Source: Otis tarda (Eukaryota; Chordata; Aves; Otidiformes; Otididae). Taken from it: a stretch of DNA of 64,000 nucleotides. The notes beneath the pieces were generated by a model. It ran no database searches. It was not told the DNA's origin and saw only the letters and a program-made list of their open reading frames with translations. A program made the position numbers and the translations under genes. The stretch spans positions 186,778,053 through 186,842,052 of the forward strand of contig CM048552.1 in assembly GCA_026413225.1 (NCBI GenBank), read 5' to 3'. Shown in pieces: positions 1 to 13,226 of this stretch (position 1 is the stretch's first letter; each line of letters starts with the position of its first letter).

Positions 1-3000
1 AGGATCTGTTTAGATAACAGATCTACTAAATAGGCTGGTTTGGGGATTTGGGGAGTTTATCTCAGCAGATAATACTCCAGTAGATTTTTCTAGTGGCTCT
101 CATTAGTTGGCTCTGTCTTATCTAATCAGACTCTGAAGCCAATCAATACAGAAACTTGCCAATCAGTGCTGAAGCATTTCATGTGGTTATATTCCTGAGG
201 CTCACAGGAAAAAAAAAAAGGGAAAGGAGCTTAAAAGTACTTTTTGTTTTGTTCTGGTTAAATGCCATTCTGAACAAACGGTTACTGGATCAGCTGCTAG
301 GAGCTGATCCCTGCTAGCTTTTCTGGCACTGCTTGATGCATTAGGCTGTAAATGTCTATTTCTCCTGAGATGAGATTCTTTTATGCTTTTCAGATGAGCC
401 TTCAGTACTTTGTGGAAATGTATTTACTCAGCCTACCTAACTGACATGCTACCCCTGGTTCTTCTCACTAAGGGTCCTGGACTGGTGATGTTTATAGACA
501 GTCAAATTGCTTAACATCAAGTCTTTGCTTTTTCAACAGTGTAGTTTGCAAGCAGTTGAAATGAAAGGGTTTTGCAACAGCAAATTATCAACATATCCAT
601 CAGACTGAAAGGAACCTCTTTCCTTGCTGTTGGGGAAGAAAGCATAAATTCTACATCCTCTTGTGGGTGCCGGTCTCGCTTGGCCTTACCTGCACTACCA
701 CCTGAAAGCCATCCCTTGGCTGTTTCCTGTGGCTGGTCTTTGGCCCTGGTTCTCAGCATTGCTTCTAGGAGCTCCACAGAGGTAATATAAAGAATATCCA
801 GAGCAAAAAAGGTGAATATTGCCTCTTAACATATCCAAACCGAGTACAAGGAGGTGGTGGTAGTTCTCCTTGCTTTTGCTTATAGCCTCTGTAATACACA
901 ACAGCAGTGTATGTGTATACAAAACATCTCAGCTCATCAGACAGTTCTAATACAGTGCTACAGGTGCTGCCATTCTAACACAGGTGCTTATTTGTCATTA
1001 TTTTGTTTCCATAAGAATATCAGGCATGGAGACTAACATCAGCCATGAATGGTGACTTTAAGAGAGTTAGACTGATACAGGCTACGGTGAATAATTTGAA
1101 GGATGTTCAACCTCAGAAGAAGTGTCCAGGATATATTTTTCTTACATTCTTCCAGTCCACGTTGGCTCTTCCAAGGATGCTAACTCACATCTGATCCTGC
1201 AAGGTTCTGAATTTGGTCATCCGACCAAAGCAGACCTCATGCATACCCTTGATAGGATGTGAGTCCGTGAAGACACCAGTGTGAATTGCTGAGATGGGCC
1301 CTGGAACCCCTTGTTATAGGTGAATGTTGTGCATTTATCTTCTCTGTTTGCTTGGCATGATTTTAGATTTTGGAATTCTGGCATCCTGAAATGAAAAAAC
1401 AAGATGGAACCCATCGGTCTCACTTCTTGGAGCACACCTGCCTTTTTATAAATGCAAGCAAAGGCCATCTGTGTCTTTTCATGCTGCAGATGTCCACAGC
1501 TATGTTACAGTTTTGATCTGTCTTTATTTTGCTGTGGAAGCTAAATGAGGAGTGTAAAATATTTCTGATTTAGTTTCTGTGATCAAAACCAAGAGATATT
1601 TCAAGTATTTTCAAGCATGGTGAAAGAGGAAAAAGGCAAAATGTGGGGCATGTGAGATTGCTTAACTGTTTCAGCCCCTCAATCCGTGGGGTAGGACAGT
1701 GGCAGCAGACTCTGAAGGGAAGGTGCAAATTGACATCCACATGGTATACATCTGGCCCTGGGTGAGGAGCATGACTGAAGCATAGAACAAAGCCCACATC
1801 ACTCCTAGACGCACAGGAGTTGTAGTAGGTATGACTCTGGACATACTGCTGAATTGATGCCTGCATCTATAGGGAAAAACTGCAAGCAGTGGACATCTCT
1901 AGGGCTAGGTTTGGGCTGTCCCTGACAGCAGTATCTGACTGCACCCTGGTGTCCCTTTGGTAAGAGAGCAGTTTGGTGCACAGTACAGCACAACCCAGGG
2001 GTACATCAGCGTTAGGTTGTGGGGACAACTAAGGGATTTGGGTTTGAGCACGAAACCGGGAGCATGGCAGCAATCTGCACATGCCCACGGAGCAGTGCTC
2101 AGAGAAGAAGGCCCTGCAGGAAAACACTTCTGTGGAAAGAGTAGCTGCAAAATGTGCTATGGAAAGAAAATTCAGATAGGAGGTGCAGCCAGGGGACACT
2201 TTCAGACTTCCAAGGCTCACTCCAAAAGAAAGAAGCAGATAAGCTAAGAAATACAGACAAGTCCGTGGCAAACGGATGAGATCAACAATACATGGTGTCG
2301 ATATGTTGCCTCTGATTCTGTTTTCTCTTTTTCTTACACAAATGACAATGGTTGCCATTGAGATCAATTCTGGAATAAAACCTGTGCAGCTAAGTTGATA
2401 ATCTGGCTTGTTTTCTGTCTAAACTTTTAAGTCACAGTCTTACTGGATGTGTGCTAGGACTAAAGTCCTAAATATAAATGGTTACTGTATTTGTTTTCCT
2501 GTTTTATTACAGCTGCAAAAGTGAGCCATAATGATTTTTATAGTACATGATAGTATTTGTCAGCTACAGGACAGAATGAACTCACACGATAATGACTGGC
2601 TGAGCCTCAAAGTGATAAACATGTCAAGATAATAGCAATCATTTTTTTCCCCCTAAACATGAGAATACAATGCAATTTAAAACAGCTTTTTTTTTTCTTT
2701 TTATGCATTTTAATATTCCTATAATCAATCATCGACCATAACTGTTTTATTATGACTATGGACACAAAGAATCAGGTTTTTATGGCCTGGTCTTAGTTTT
2801 CTGTCTGTAATCTGCCAGCACCAGTAATTGTGCAGTTTAGGTCATTTGAGTACCTGATTACCCCCACAAATCTGGTAACTAGACATTTACGCTGCATGCT
2901 GACATAACTGGGAGAATAAACTAATTCACAAAACTTGGCACATGTAAAGTTGAAAGTCATACTTCAGGCCAGAGTGAAAATTTTGCTTTGCTTGTTTATT

Positions 3001-6000
3001 GTTATGATATCCCCAGGGACTATATGAAGACAGAAAACTTAAATACATTTGCTTCAAATGTGCAGTTTCTTTCAAGACTCTGGCTATAGCCTATCCTAAA
3101 AGTTAAAGATTCTTTTCCACAAGCAAGCAGCAGGTAAAGGTCGTCTGGTTAACACAGTAGATTGGATTTAAAAAAAAAATAAATTCAAAACTCTCAAAGA
3201 AAATCAGCTGTTATGGAATCAGAGTGGAGATCTATATTAATGTTTGATTAAAAGATGGGGAAAAAGGACAAGGAAGAAGATATTCATTTATACAATGGAG
3301 AAAGGCTCCCTGAAGGTATCCATAGGTATCCACATGTATAGGTCAGCATCTTCACAAATCCCCCTAATAAAAGTGATGGTACCAAGGTAGGAATGTTTAG
3401 TGGTAATTAAAAATGACTTAGGATAATAAAACTAAAGGCAGCTGAGATGAATTGCATGAAGATCTTGTAATATTGAGTGACTGGGTCATGAAAAAGAAGT
3501 GGCGCTTGTAGAAGACTAGACATGCGGGGACCAGGAATTCACTGTCAAGATATGCAAGACACAAGAGAAAAAGCAAGACCAGCTATGTACTTACATACTT
3601 CATAACGACTCTACCTAACTTCCACCCCTCAGGAAAGAGTTAACATTTGCACCCTGCTTATTAGTGGTCAAAAAGACAAAGTGAGCCTTAGGTGTTATTA
3701 AAAAAGGAGTGAATAAAAGAGAAAGTGTCATCATCCACCTGTATAAATCTTCAGTGCTCCCATGTCTTAAGTCACGGATGCAGACCTAGTTCCCTCCTAG
3801 AGTGAAAGAGATGGGACCAGGCAAGCTGCAGACTCGGAAGTCCCCAACCCATGGTGTGCAGAAGTTGAGAGTGTGGCAAGGGACATCTCACTCTGTCCTT
3901 GCTGGGGTCACAGTGGAGTCCTGTTCCAGCTGGCCAGAGATCTTCAAGCTCTTCTTTTGCTACAGTGGTAAGCAGGACTCATTATAAATGCAATGCTATT
4001 TTATTAGTCATGCAATGTCCCTCGCAGTTTAGTCAGGGGCCTTTTCAGATGGCACCTATTATGAGGAGAGGCATCAAGAGTAGCTCAGCATCCTGGCACG
4101 TGCACTTGGTCTCAGGGTGGCCTCTCATCACACATGCCTCACTGATATGTGCTCCTGGAGGTTTCACCATTTCGGGGTGGCAGTAGTCTCCCTCCCTGCT
4201 ACTGACACTACTGACACCCTTGCTGCTCTGGTCCCATCCTCTCCCAGGTTGGAGACATCAGAGGGGAGGTGGGTGCTGCCCCCAGTGCTGGGGACATCCA
4301 TCCTGTTCCAGGAGGACGGGAGCTGAGGAGAGGGGGGAAAGGTGGAAGGAGTGGAGAATTCCCATCTTTGCTCTGGATGCAGTCGTGGCTCTTGACATCC
4401 CACGCTGTCATGCTGTGTCTGCTTCCTTGGTCCCGGCGAAGCGGGCAATGGCACTGCTGCCTCTCGTGAAGGCGAAACACCCATGCGAGGAAAAGAGTGC
4501 CGCAGGCATGCTGGCAGTGAGGACTGCAAACACACACTTGTGTAAAAATTGAAAAGGCTAACCGATTGTTTATTTTCTGTTTGATATGCTATCTTAAAGC
4601 ATTTCTGCAAAATTATCATGGACATATGCCAGCCAAGGTACAGAACTCACTGCCTGTCCTTTACTATGATAATGGAAACACTGGTGATATTTTTCAATTA
4701 AAAAAATAATACCCCTGGGAGGTAAGATTTTGCCAGGCTGTTTTAAAACTTTCCTTCATGTCCAACAATATGTACGTGACTCAGCTACTAAAGAGGCATC
4801 TAAATAAAGAGGCTTCTCTTGTGCTTTATATTCCCAAAACTCTCATTCCAGTGAGCAAAGAAACACTCCCCAGCTTTTCTACATGTTCTTTCTTTGATCT
4901 GCAGAGTGCTAACAATAAAACATGTTTGTGTGAATCATAAATGGAGGATTATTTCACAGTCTGATTTTTTTAAGGAAACCTAGTCGTATTTTAGTGTGAC
5001 ACAACTATATAATTGAATTACAAGAGCATGTAGTTCTCTACATTATTTTCTTTCATTTAGTCTTTAAAAAATGCTTAGCAGAAGTATAACAGTCTCAAGA
5101 CATTTTCATTTTAACAGAACCCAAAAGGCCTAATGCTATTGTGTAATATGGGAGAGAGTTTAAAATGTCCTATGTCTAATATGAATGCATGCTGTCATGC
5201 AGAGCCTTCCCAAAGGTGTTTCAGTGCATTATCCGAGTGGTAGATTTTTTCAAAGCAAAAAACGCTTACAAAGTCATTCCCAAAGTACAGCATATTCAGA
5301 TACAGCGCAACTTGCAGATTACTTTTAACACTACTGTGCGTGTTCTCTTTCTGTGTCTCTACAGTCCTCACATAATGGGGTCCTAGTCTATTCCTGTGGC
5401 TCTCAGAAAGCACCAAAGTACAAATAATTAATAAGAATAATACAAAACTAAAGTCATATGAAGAGGTGTATACCCACTGTATGCAGTTGTTACATCAGAC
5501 AAGGCTCACTCTGAGTGCTCTTGAAGTTTAGATGAAAGTTGTTTCGAAATTCAAAAGATTTTTGCAGTATTCACTGCAATTCATTTTTAGTAGAACAGCT
5601 AAATGGTTTGCCATGAGTAAATTATGTTAACAGAGCCTCTCTGTCTGCTTGCAAATATGTTGGAAGCTCACTCTAATTTTCAGAAAAGCAAACGTCTGCC
5701 AAGTGTTTTGGGTATAGCTTTTGGTGCATGCAGTGCTAATTTTATTCTATGTGGCATCTTAATGTTCTTTATTTGTACGGTGCAGATGACCACCAGTTAT
5801 CATTCCTGCCCTCCGACTTGGCAAATCAAAATTTTAAGCAAGGCAACTGGGCCGAAAACCAGCAAGCTGTGAAGAGCAAAGGTTACTGGCGAGGGGCAGG
5901 TAGGAGCACCAGCATAAATAATAACACTGAGGTGAATGAATACATTTGTGTGAATGGTGCTGATGAGCAAATAAGTATGGTAATGTGTACAATGAGGACG

Positions 6001-7927
6001 GCTCCTCTAGAAATAAATGCATTTATGTTTTATTCCACCAGTTCCACCCAAAGGGACTTCTTATGTCATATTCCACCAGTTCCAGGGCCCAGATTAGGAA
6101 CGCATTTAAGCACATTGTCAACATATGAGCTTACACATTAGTAACTGCCTTCTTTAAAAGGAATTTGTTCTTAGATCAGAGCTCTAGTTTCTTGGATAGG
6201 AGGCATGATGGCAATAGTAGAGGGAATGATTTTGATATGATATTAGATCTATGGATTTGAACAGAGAGTTGCCAGCTCCCAGCGGTGTCACATCCTGTAA
6301 AATATCTTCCCGTTAATGGAGATGGAGCTGTTTCTTTTATTTTCTTTCTAATTTTTGTTTTATAATAGAAATGAGATATGCCACACCATATTTCAAAGAG
6401 ATCAGTGTTATCCTTGAGTAACTCAATTTATCCATTGGCCTTATGCCTTTTGAAATATCCATGGACCCAAGCAGTCAGATCTTTTAACACTTGCAGTATT
6501 GTAAATCAGGAATGGCTGTTCTGTAGTAAACTAACTTCACATCAGCATAAAACCAGTGAAAAGGTAACTAGGACCAACCCCAAAAGTCACGTTGTACATG
6601 ACAACACATCTTTTGTATCTTAAAAGTATTGCCTTAGATGTTAATTTTGTAGAAGTTTTACACTTACTTGTTTCCCCAAAAGTAATGGGGTAATTTTCAC
6701 TATGCTAAATTTTCCACAAGCTCTTAGAAGAGCAGCACTTTCCTTAAATCTTTAGCATACAAAATCACCTGTTCCCTAATCACCATAGTTTTGAGGTCCT
6801 CCGGAGAGGTCACAGACTTGGCTCTTGCCCAGCCGTAAACATCCTCCTGATGTTCTGCCCAGCCTTGTTCCTTGTTTTAATGGGAACACAACCTTCCTCA
6901 GGCTTCAGGAGATCACTTTTGCAGTGCTCTTATGCTAGTCACTTAGGCCTTGGATCAAGAACTGAATCTCATTCACCCTGTGAACAGTTTAGACTTGAAC
7001 ATTTACTATGAGAACTGTGCCAGTGGTGATCTGGCCTGTTTTACTAAAATATTTATACTAGTAAAAGATCAAATGTAAACTCAGGTTACACCAGAAATAA
7101 GCCGTGCTTCCGGGAATGTGTGTATTGCAGGTTAACTGTATTCACACAAATGTTATATAAGATTTATATAACAACAGCTAGACACCTTTTCCCATGCTTT
7201 AAGTAAGGTCTTTTAATATCTATTTTAAATATTTTAGGCTCAGAATTTAGTCTAGACTTCCTACAGCATTTGCTGACTGTATCTGCATGAGCAGATCAAC
7301 AGGAGGAGGTTTGTAAAGCAAACCAGTTGTGGCTGAGCTCCTGGCATCCACACCATACATACTTCAGCAGGGTTTACTTCTCACTGGCTCTAGGCTGGCC
7401 CATGCACAGCACATCCATTAGCTGCAGGAGCAGGTTGGCTCCACAGGCACACCTTCTGCAACAGCTTCTTTTGAAAGGAATCCAGTTTGTGTGCTCCGAG
7501 CCTGCTCTGTGATACAAACATTAAGTGGGGACAACCTGGAGATTCACTTCAAAGTATGCTTCTGAATCTAAACTGAAAACCTAATGCAGACGTACACATT
7601 CAGTCACTAGAATTAAAAACTTGCATTCTTCTGGACCTATGGAAATGGCCCTTTGACGCTTGGACAGGGAATATTGAAATGGAAGCAATTTTGGGAAGCA
7701 GACAGTGAAAAAGGATCTCAAATGCAGGTTTCCAAGAGGAGGGGAAATGCTGGGAGACATGACAGAGAATGGCACAATAGACAGGAATCTACAATGCAAC
7801 ATGGCAATAGGAAAAAAAGATCAGCATTATTTGGAAGTGCCTGTAGAAAGACACAATGCCTTGCACAGCCATTCTCTTTTGCTCTTAGACTCTGGTGAAA
7901 GTACACCCGGACACTGGATTTAATTGT
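1..7927. other. Gene-free unique sequence, left part of window
   Basis: I see no gene here. The longest open frames (for example about 150 codons on the minus strand near 4164-4625) overlap open frames in other phases, have no recognisable domain and show no supporting exon structure. No CR1 or LTR sequence is visible. The segment is AT-leaning with short T runs (a 10-base run at 2687-2696) and a small local duplication near 6023-6084. The stretch about 2490-2970 is repeat-free and AT-rich, with several homeodomain-like words, but I cannot tell without alignment whether it is conserved. Confidence 0.6.
6023..6084. repeat. Local direct duplication, 24-bp unit
   Basis: Two copies of a 24-bp unit lie at 6023-6046 and 6061-6084 and match at 22 of 24 positions. 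Both contain the exact 16-mer TATTCCACCAGTTCCA. The offset is 38 bp, so this looks like a small segmental slippage duplication with the linker retained. No function is implied. Confidence 0.8.
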
Positions 7928-8070
7928 AGAATCACAGAATAGTTTGGGTTGGAAGGGATCTTTAAAGATCATCTAGTCCAACCCCCCTGCAAGGAGCAGG
8001 GACATCTCCAACCAGATCAGGTTGCTCAGGGTCTTGTCCAACCTGATCTTGAATGTTTCCAGGGATGGAG
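7928..8070 (-). mobile_element. CR1 LINE 3' end fragment
   Basis: Read on the minus strand, this segment is the 3' end of an avian CR1 non-LTR retrotransposon. It has the words GGTTGGACTAGATGATC-type, then CCCTTCCAACCCAAACTATT, and it finishes in the CR1 tail (ATTCTGTGATTCT). It is severely 5'-truncated, about 140 bp, which is the usual outcome of CR1 target-primed insertion. It keeps only the end of ORF2 and the short 3' UTR, with no coding capacity. The tail differs from the common ATTCTATGATTCT form by one base. It resembles the plus-strand copy at 59251-59467, including the stretch of G residues before TTGGACTAG, so both may belong to one subfamily. The exact subfamily needs a consensus library. 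Confidence 0.93.
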
Positions 8071-9532
8071 CATTGTTTCAGGATGCTTAATGCTTTCATC
8101 CTGACAAGCCCCAAAGATGCAAGGCAAAGAGTTCAAAGTAAAAGCACGTCCAGGAAGGGAGTGATTTGTGAGGAAAAACTTGATTTACATGACTGGTATC
8201 TTTGCTAATTTTGGGAAAAGCCAGCCAGATTAAATTGGTGCTTATGGAACCATATACAACTTCTTGTGCTACCTGCTAGTTCTTAATTTCCTCTTTAAGT
8301 CATTTAGCAGTCACATAGATGGCTCTCTGTAATGGATCAGTAGTGATTTTTCTGATTTGAAACCAAATCATTCTCAGAATCTGAAACAGCTGAAACAGCC
8401 AGAGCACTTCTTTAATTTTGCTAGCTTGAACTGGCTGTGCAGTGAGACAGGGAAACGAAAATCCACACAGCCCTCCCAAAATTACAAGAGCAGGTTTAGG
8501 GATGGGAGAATGACTAAGAATCCCTGAACAGAAAAGCTGTGCTTGCTATCACGTTTCAGGTAACCACAGTTCCTTCCTCAGCTAATGCACACTTCTTGAA
8601 TAAGCAGCAATAATAACAGTTGTATGAAGAAGACAGACATTTTTGATACTATCAACTCTTGTCAACTAGGAAATCAGGAGAGAAGCTGGCACAGGTAACA
8701 CAGTTAGAAAGTCAATAGTCCTTCCTTGAAGGTCTCAGATTACATTTTTTTACAGTAAAAACCTCTTAATTCCTTTCAAGACATATACTGCATCTTTATC
8801 CTCGTAGTCACTTAGCTCAAGAAGAAGGAAACAGAGGCAGTTGCATTGTCTGCAACTCTCCAACAAACATGGTAGTTCCAAAAAAAAGGCATTTTGGCTT
8901 AATATAAATTTTTCATATGATGAGCACACTGAGGAAATGTGGATGTAAAAATAGGAAATGGGACAGAGTCAAGCATGGTTGTGCTCACAGCAGTGGGGAG
9001 ATAGAAAGATTTGAAGAGTCGATCTTCATCAGAGGATGGAGAGGTATAAAGTAATAAAAATATTACCAAGTCTTCCAGCCACTGAATCTAGTCGTAGAAA
9101 GAGACTCGGTGCTAGAAGTTAGCAGTTCTTTGCTCGCTTTCTCCTGTTTTCTTTCCTTCTTGTTTCCCCTGCTCCCAATGTGCCTCTGGTGATGTGTCTC
9201 ATCCTCCCAGCTGGATAGCAGAAAACCTGCCTCAGCTGCAAGCTGTTGGCTGGCAGCCATGTGAGAGTTTATGATGGTCCTAGTGCCTCTGGAAGTAGTC
9301 CAGGTGGCATCATCTTCACAGCCATGAATTTATTTTATGCCTCTACAAGTTGAGGGTTTTGTCATGCCTAAAGGCCCTTCTCTGGATGGCTTCTGGGGGA
9401 CACCTTGACCAGGCTTGGAATTGCGACTGTGACATTCTCCCCACTGTAAACTGAAAAGAAAATGTTTTCAAGGATCCTATTTGCAGTGAAGAGAGATAGA
9501 AATGCACTTTAAAAAAAGTGTAAAATGTACTG

Positions 9533-9557
9533 GTGTTGACACTACAGTGTTGACACT
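9533..9557. repeat. Two-copy short tandem repeat, 14-bp period
   Basis: The word GTGTTGACACT occurs at 9533-9543 and again at 9547-9557, giving a 14-bp period with two copies. Each copy contains the short inverted element GTGTTGACAC. This is a minor local duplication. Confidence 0.75.
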
Positions 9558-12500
9558 GAGCTAATTCCATCTACATTTGGACATCTAGTCTGAGACAAAT
9601 TCAATGGGACAAATTTCTATCTCTATGATGTGCCTGTGTAACCACATAAGCATGGGTTTGAGTTTGTTCTCAAGTCCAAACTCACCTGCCAGCCCTGCTA
9701 TTAGCAGGGACTCCCAAGCACAGCCTTCAGTACTGGCTTTCTCCCTAGGAGCTCTCTGGAAGGGAGGAAGCCAGGCTGGCTTGGGGTCTTGGGTAAGGCA
9801 TGAGCCTTTCACACTGCATGGGCTCACCTACATGCTATGATCCAGTTCACTTGCAGGTGATATGGCCACGGCCCTTTCCTACACACAGTGAGGTGTTTTG
9901 AATGAAAATTGCCATCAGATTACCATCGAGCAAGCCAGTAGTACCTAGGTGATACGGCTTCATATGCCTTTGCAAGAAACACACCCTTGAAATATCTCGT
10001 CCTGCTGGCAATATAATCTGAACCCGAAACTTTGGTTTTGGGCAACCCACCAACCATCTATACACAAGCCACATTGGCTGTGTAATATTTGCTGGAAAGA
10101 GGGGTTTGTTTTTTTTGATTCCCCTCTCCTGAATTGGAAGCAATTAAAGAAAGCAGACTGAGTGAGTAGGAGCCCAGCGCTCAGTGTAAGGCACTGTCTG
10201 AAAGAAAGCAGATGTCTTTCCATCCATCCTCAGGTGGTAAGATGTCTGGCACAATTACTGATGCAATGTACGGGACTGACAGGAACGTTTCAGTTCTGGC
10301 TTTGAGTGTTTGGCCTACTTCTCGTCTTGGAGGTGCGTTTTGCAAACTATCTTTTCAGCCTGTCTTTAACAGAAGGTGAACATTGGATTCCAACATAAAT
10401 ATGCAAATCAGAATCAAATCTCTCTTCTATATCTTTTTAGAAGGTATACAAGATTTGTAATGCTAATATTGTTTGCTGTGTGACTTCCTTAAAGCAGCAA
10501 GGCAACACCCTGACTGAAGTTATGGAGAAGTCACTCTGTCTCAGAGTACTCCATTATTTTTAAAAAGCAGGGCAGATTTTATTGTTTAAATAAACCTTCT
10601 TTTGAGAGTGGTGGTGGTAGGAAACAACAAATTTCATTTTGCTCTACCACTCGTGTCAAAACATCTGCATCAAACATTCGGTGCATAGTGACATAGCAAA
10701 ACAAATGTAGAGCAGACATTACAGATGGATGGCTTGTTGACAGATTAACAGATGAGTTTCCCTTATGTTTTCAAAAAACATAGCTCCCTAGACATAATGT
10801 ACAAAGGGGAAAGCTGGGATTAAAGATCAGATAACAAAAAGCAAGGTTTTCTTTTTGGTGTTTGCTATTCAAATTCCCTGATATCATGGAAGATATTAAG
10901 AGCAAGTAAAGAAAAGTACGCCACATCCAATACAGGGAAGTGAAACATGGACATCTCTCATGACTAAAGGTGCAATGAGAGCTGGGTGAAATGTTTTGGT
11001 CTTTCAATTTCTGTGCAGAAAAAATGCAGATTTGGGTTACTGAAGCTGCTGGCAAAATTTGTGTTGAGTTCATCAAATTATTTTGGCTGAAAAAGAGCTG
11101 ATTCCTTCTAAAAATATTAAAGATTGTTTTCTAAATAAAATGCTTTTTTTTTTTTGTTTCCAAAATGATAATTTGTTTATAGATGTACCTAACATTAAAA
11201 ACAGGAATTAAATTGCACTTTAAAATTAATAATGCTTGACTCAAAATAATTTTTTTTTAATTGTTGTTGTTTTGCCAAGGAACTGAAGAACAGATTATTT
11301 GCACAGATCTAGATACAATATAAGTTGTGGATAATTTTTAAGTAGTTCTGTTAATGCAGGCATGTTTTCATAAAATAATTGAAATTTTTCTCCTGAGTCA
11401 GAGCGTAGATATGTGGCTGGGCTAACTCTTCCATCCTTTCCAGCTCACTAAAATCTTACCAGCAAAGTAGCTCTGTTAACTTGCTTAACCATTTTGGTGC
11501 TGCCTCCTCAAGCAGAGGTGCTAGCAATTTTGCTTGCTATGTGAAAAGTGGCTCCTGCACGACGTGGGAACTGGCTGTGAGAGGATTGCAGTGGTAAACG
11601 GAGATGTGACGCGTGCTGTATGATGTGCAATGGTGTGCATTGCATCCCGTCGGACCCATCAGAGACCAGCACTGCTGAATGTGCGTATGGGGGTTTTGCT
11701 TGAAGAAGACTGGATAGTGTCACCCATTGGTAGGCTGAGTAACACGGTGGAAAGCAAGCTCTGAGAAGGACACTGCTAAGGCGTTTAGGACAGACATTTA
11801 TAGTTCTGGTGTGTTACGTGCAGTTTAAGGGAGTAAGGAAAAAGGAGAAGGAAAGGAAAGGCATCCCTGCACTAACTTCTTTGTGCTTCTCTGACTAACC
11901 TCAGCCAGATAGCATGGGGAAAACCTTCTGATGAATGCCTTGGGAGAAAACAGAGCGTAAGTTTCTCCTGCAAGTTACTCCAGCTCTGGGCATATAAGGT
12001 GGGCAAAGTCTAGAGTTGATTCTTTACAGTATGCGAGCACCACTGGTAGCAGGAAATCCCCAGTTCTCGCTGGTAGCATAAAAATGAAATTAATGGCCAG
12101 GCCTCGCATAGCTCTGCGAAAGGTTAGAGACCTCTTCCTTTTCATTCAGTTATCCATACATGGGCAGCCCAAAACTAGCTGGTGGGGTTTGCAAAACCTA
12201 ATATGAGTGGAATTATTTTCATGTATTGCTTTATTTTTTTTAAACTTTCCTTTTATTACATGCTGACAGAAAAATCCAATATATAATCCACTGACAGTCA
12301 GCGAGCGCCAGAGCCCGAGAAGTCATCTTACAAAGAAGGATATGCAATTTTGTATTTCCATCAAGCGTGCTAGAATAATAAGTCAGCTGCCACAAGCCTT
12401 GGAGAACTGGCTGGGATTGGACCTCCTACAGCAAATTATAATTAAGATTTAGAAATTTCCCTTTTCAGGACTTGGTTTGAAGAATATAAGGTCTCAATAT

Positions 12501-13200
12501 TTTTTATAAGCTTCAAGTTTAGGCCACTACGTAAGGCCCACTAGGATAAAGAGAGAGGTAGAATTACCTCCTCTCTTACCTTCAGCAGAGGAGGTAGATG
12601 GTCTCACCACCACTCCGTATTCAGAGGAAAGGTTCAGAGTGTCTCCTGAGGAATCGGGCACCACAACCCATGTCCAAGTCTGTCAAAGCAAAGTGTGGGC
12701 TGGCTGCTTTCCCAGGGCATGAAATGCTGGTCACCTTCCAGCAAACCTTAGGTGCTTACTGGCAGCACCTCCCTCAGGAGCCTGGTCCTCCCCAGGTTCC
12801 TCTGCCATTGCTGGAAGGAGGTAGGTGCCTTCAGGGGTCAAGGAGGAGGTCAGAGGTTCAGAGGTCCTCCGCTGGAGGAGCTCCCTCATCTTTGCAAGCT
12901 GTAAAGGGAGTTCAGGTCCCTGCACTTCTGTCCAACTCTGGTGCTGCAGAATTTGGAGGCTCTTTTTTTTTTCATTTAACTGGCACTCGAATGAGGACAC
13001 TGCACTGGCTTTTTAGAGAAGGCATCCAACTGTGCTAGTTCAGTAAGCCCTACAGTTCTTCAGACGCAGGTCAGGGTGGGTTTGGGGTGAAGGCATGGCA
13101 GCTCCCACTCCTTAGAAACCACAGCAACACTCTTAGCTCTGCCCTGACCTGTTGTTTTATTGCAAGCATGTTACACAGCTGGAAAGTTACCTCTCGGCTA

Positions 13201-13226
13201 AATGTTTAAAGTAATGTGTCAGAAAA
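13201..13226. repeat. 26-bp exact dispersed word, copy 1
   Basis: This 26-bp word begins AATGTTTAAAG and ends TGTCAGAAAA. It occurs again, base for base and in the same orientation, at 16713-16738. The hexamer AGCTGG lies 24 bp upstream of this copy and 20 bp upstream of the other, hinting that the shared unit was once longer. I do not recognise it as any avian repeat family. It could be a fragment of an unlabelled interspersed repeat or a duplicated regulatory core. Confidence 0.85.

Noticed and set aside
4164..4625. 153-codon minus-strand open frame
   Set aside because: Open in several frames on both strands, with no recognisable domain.
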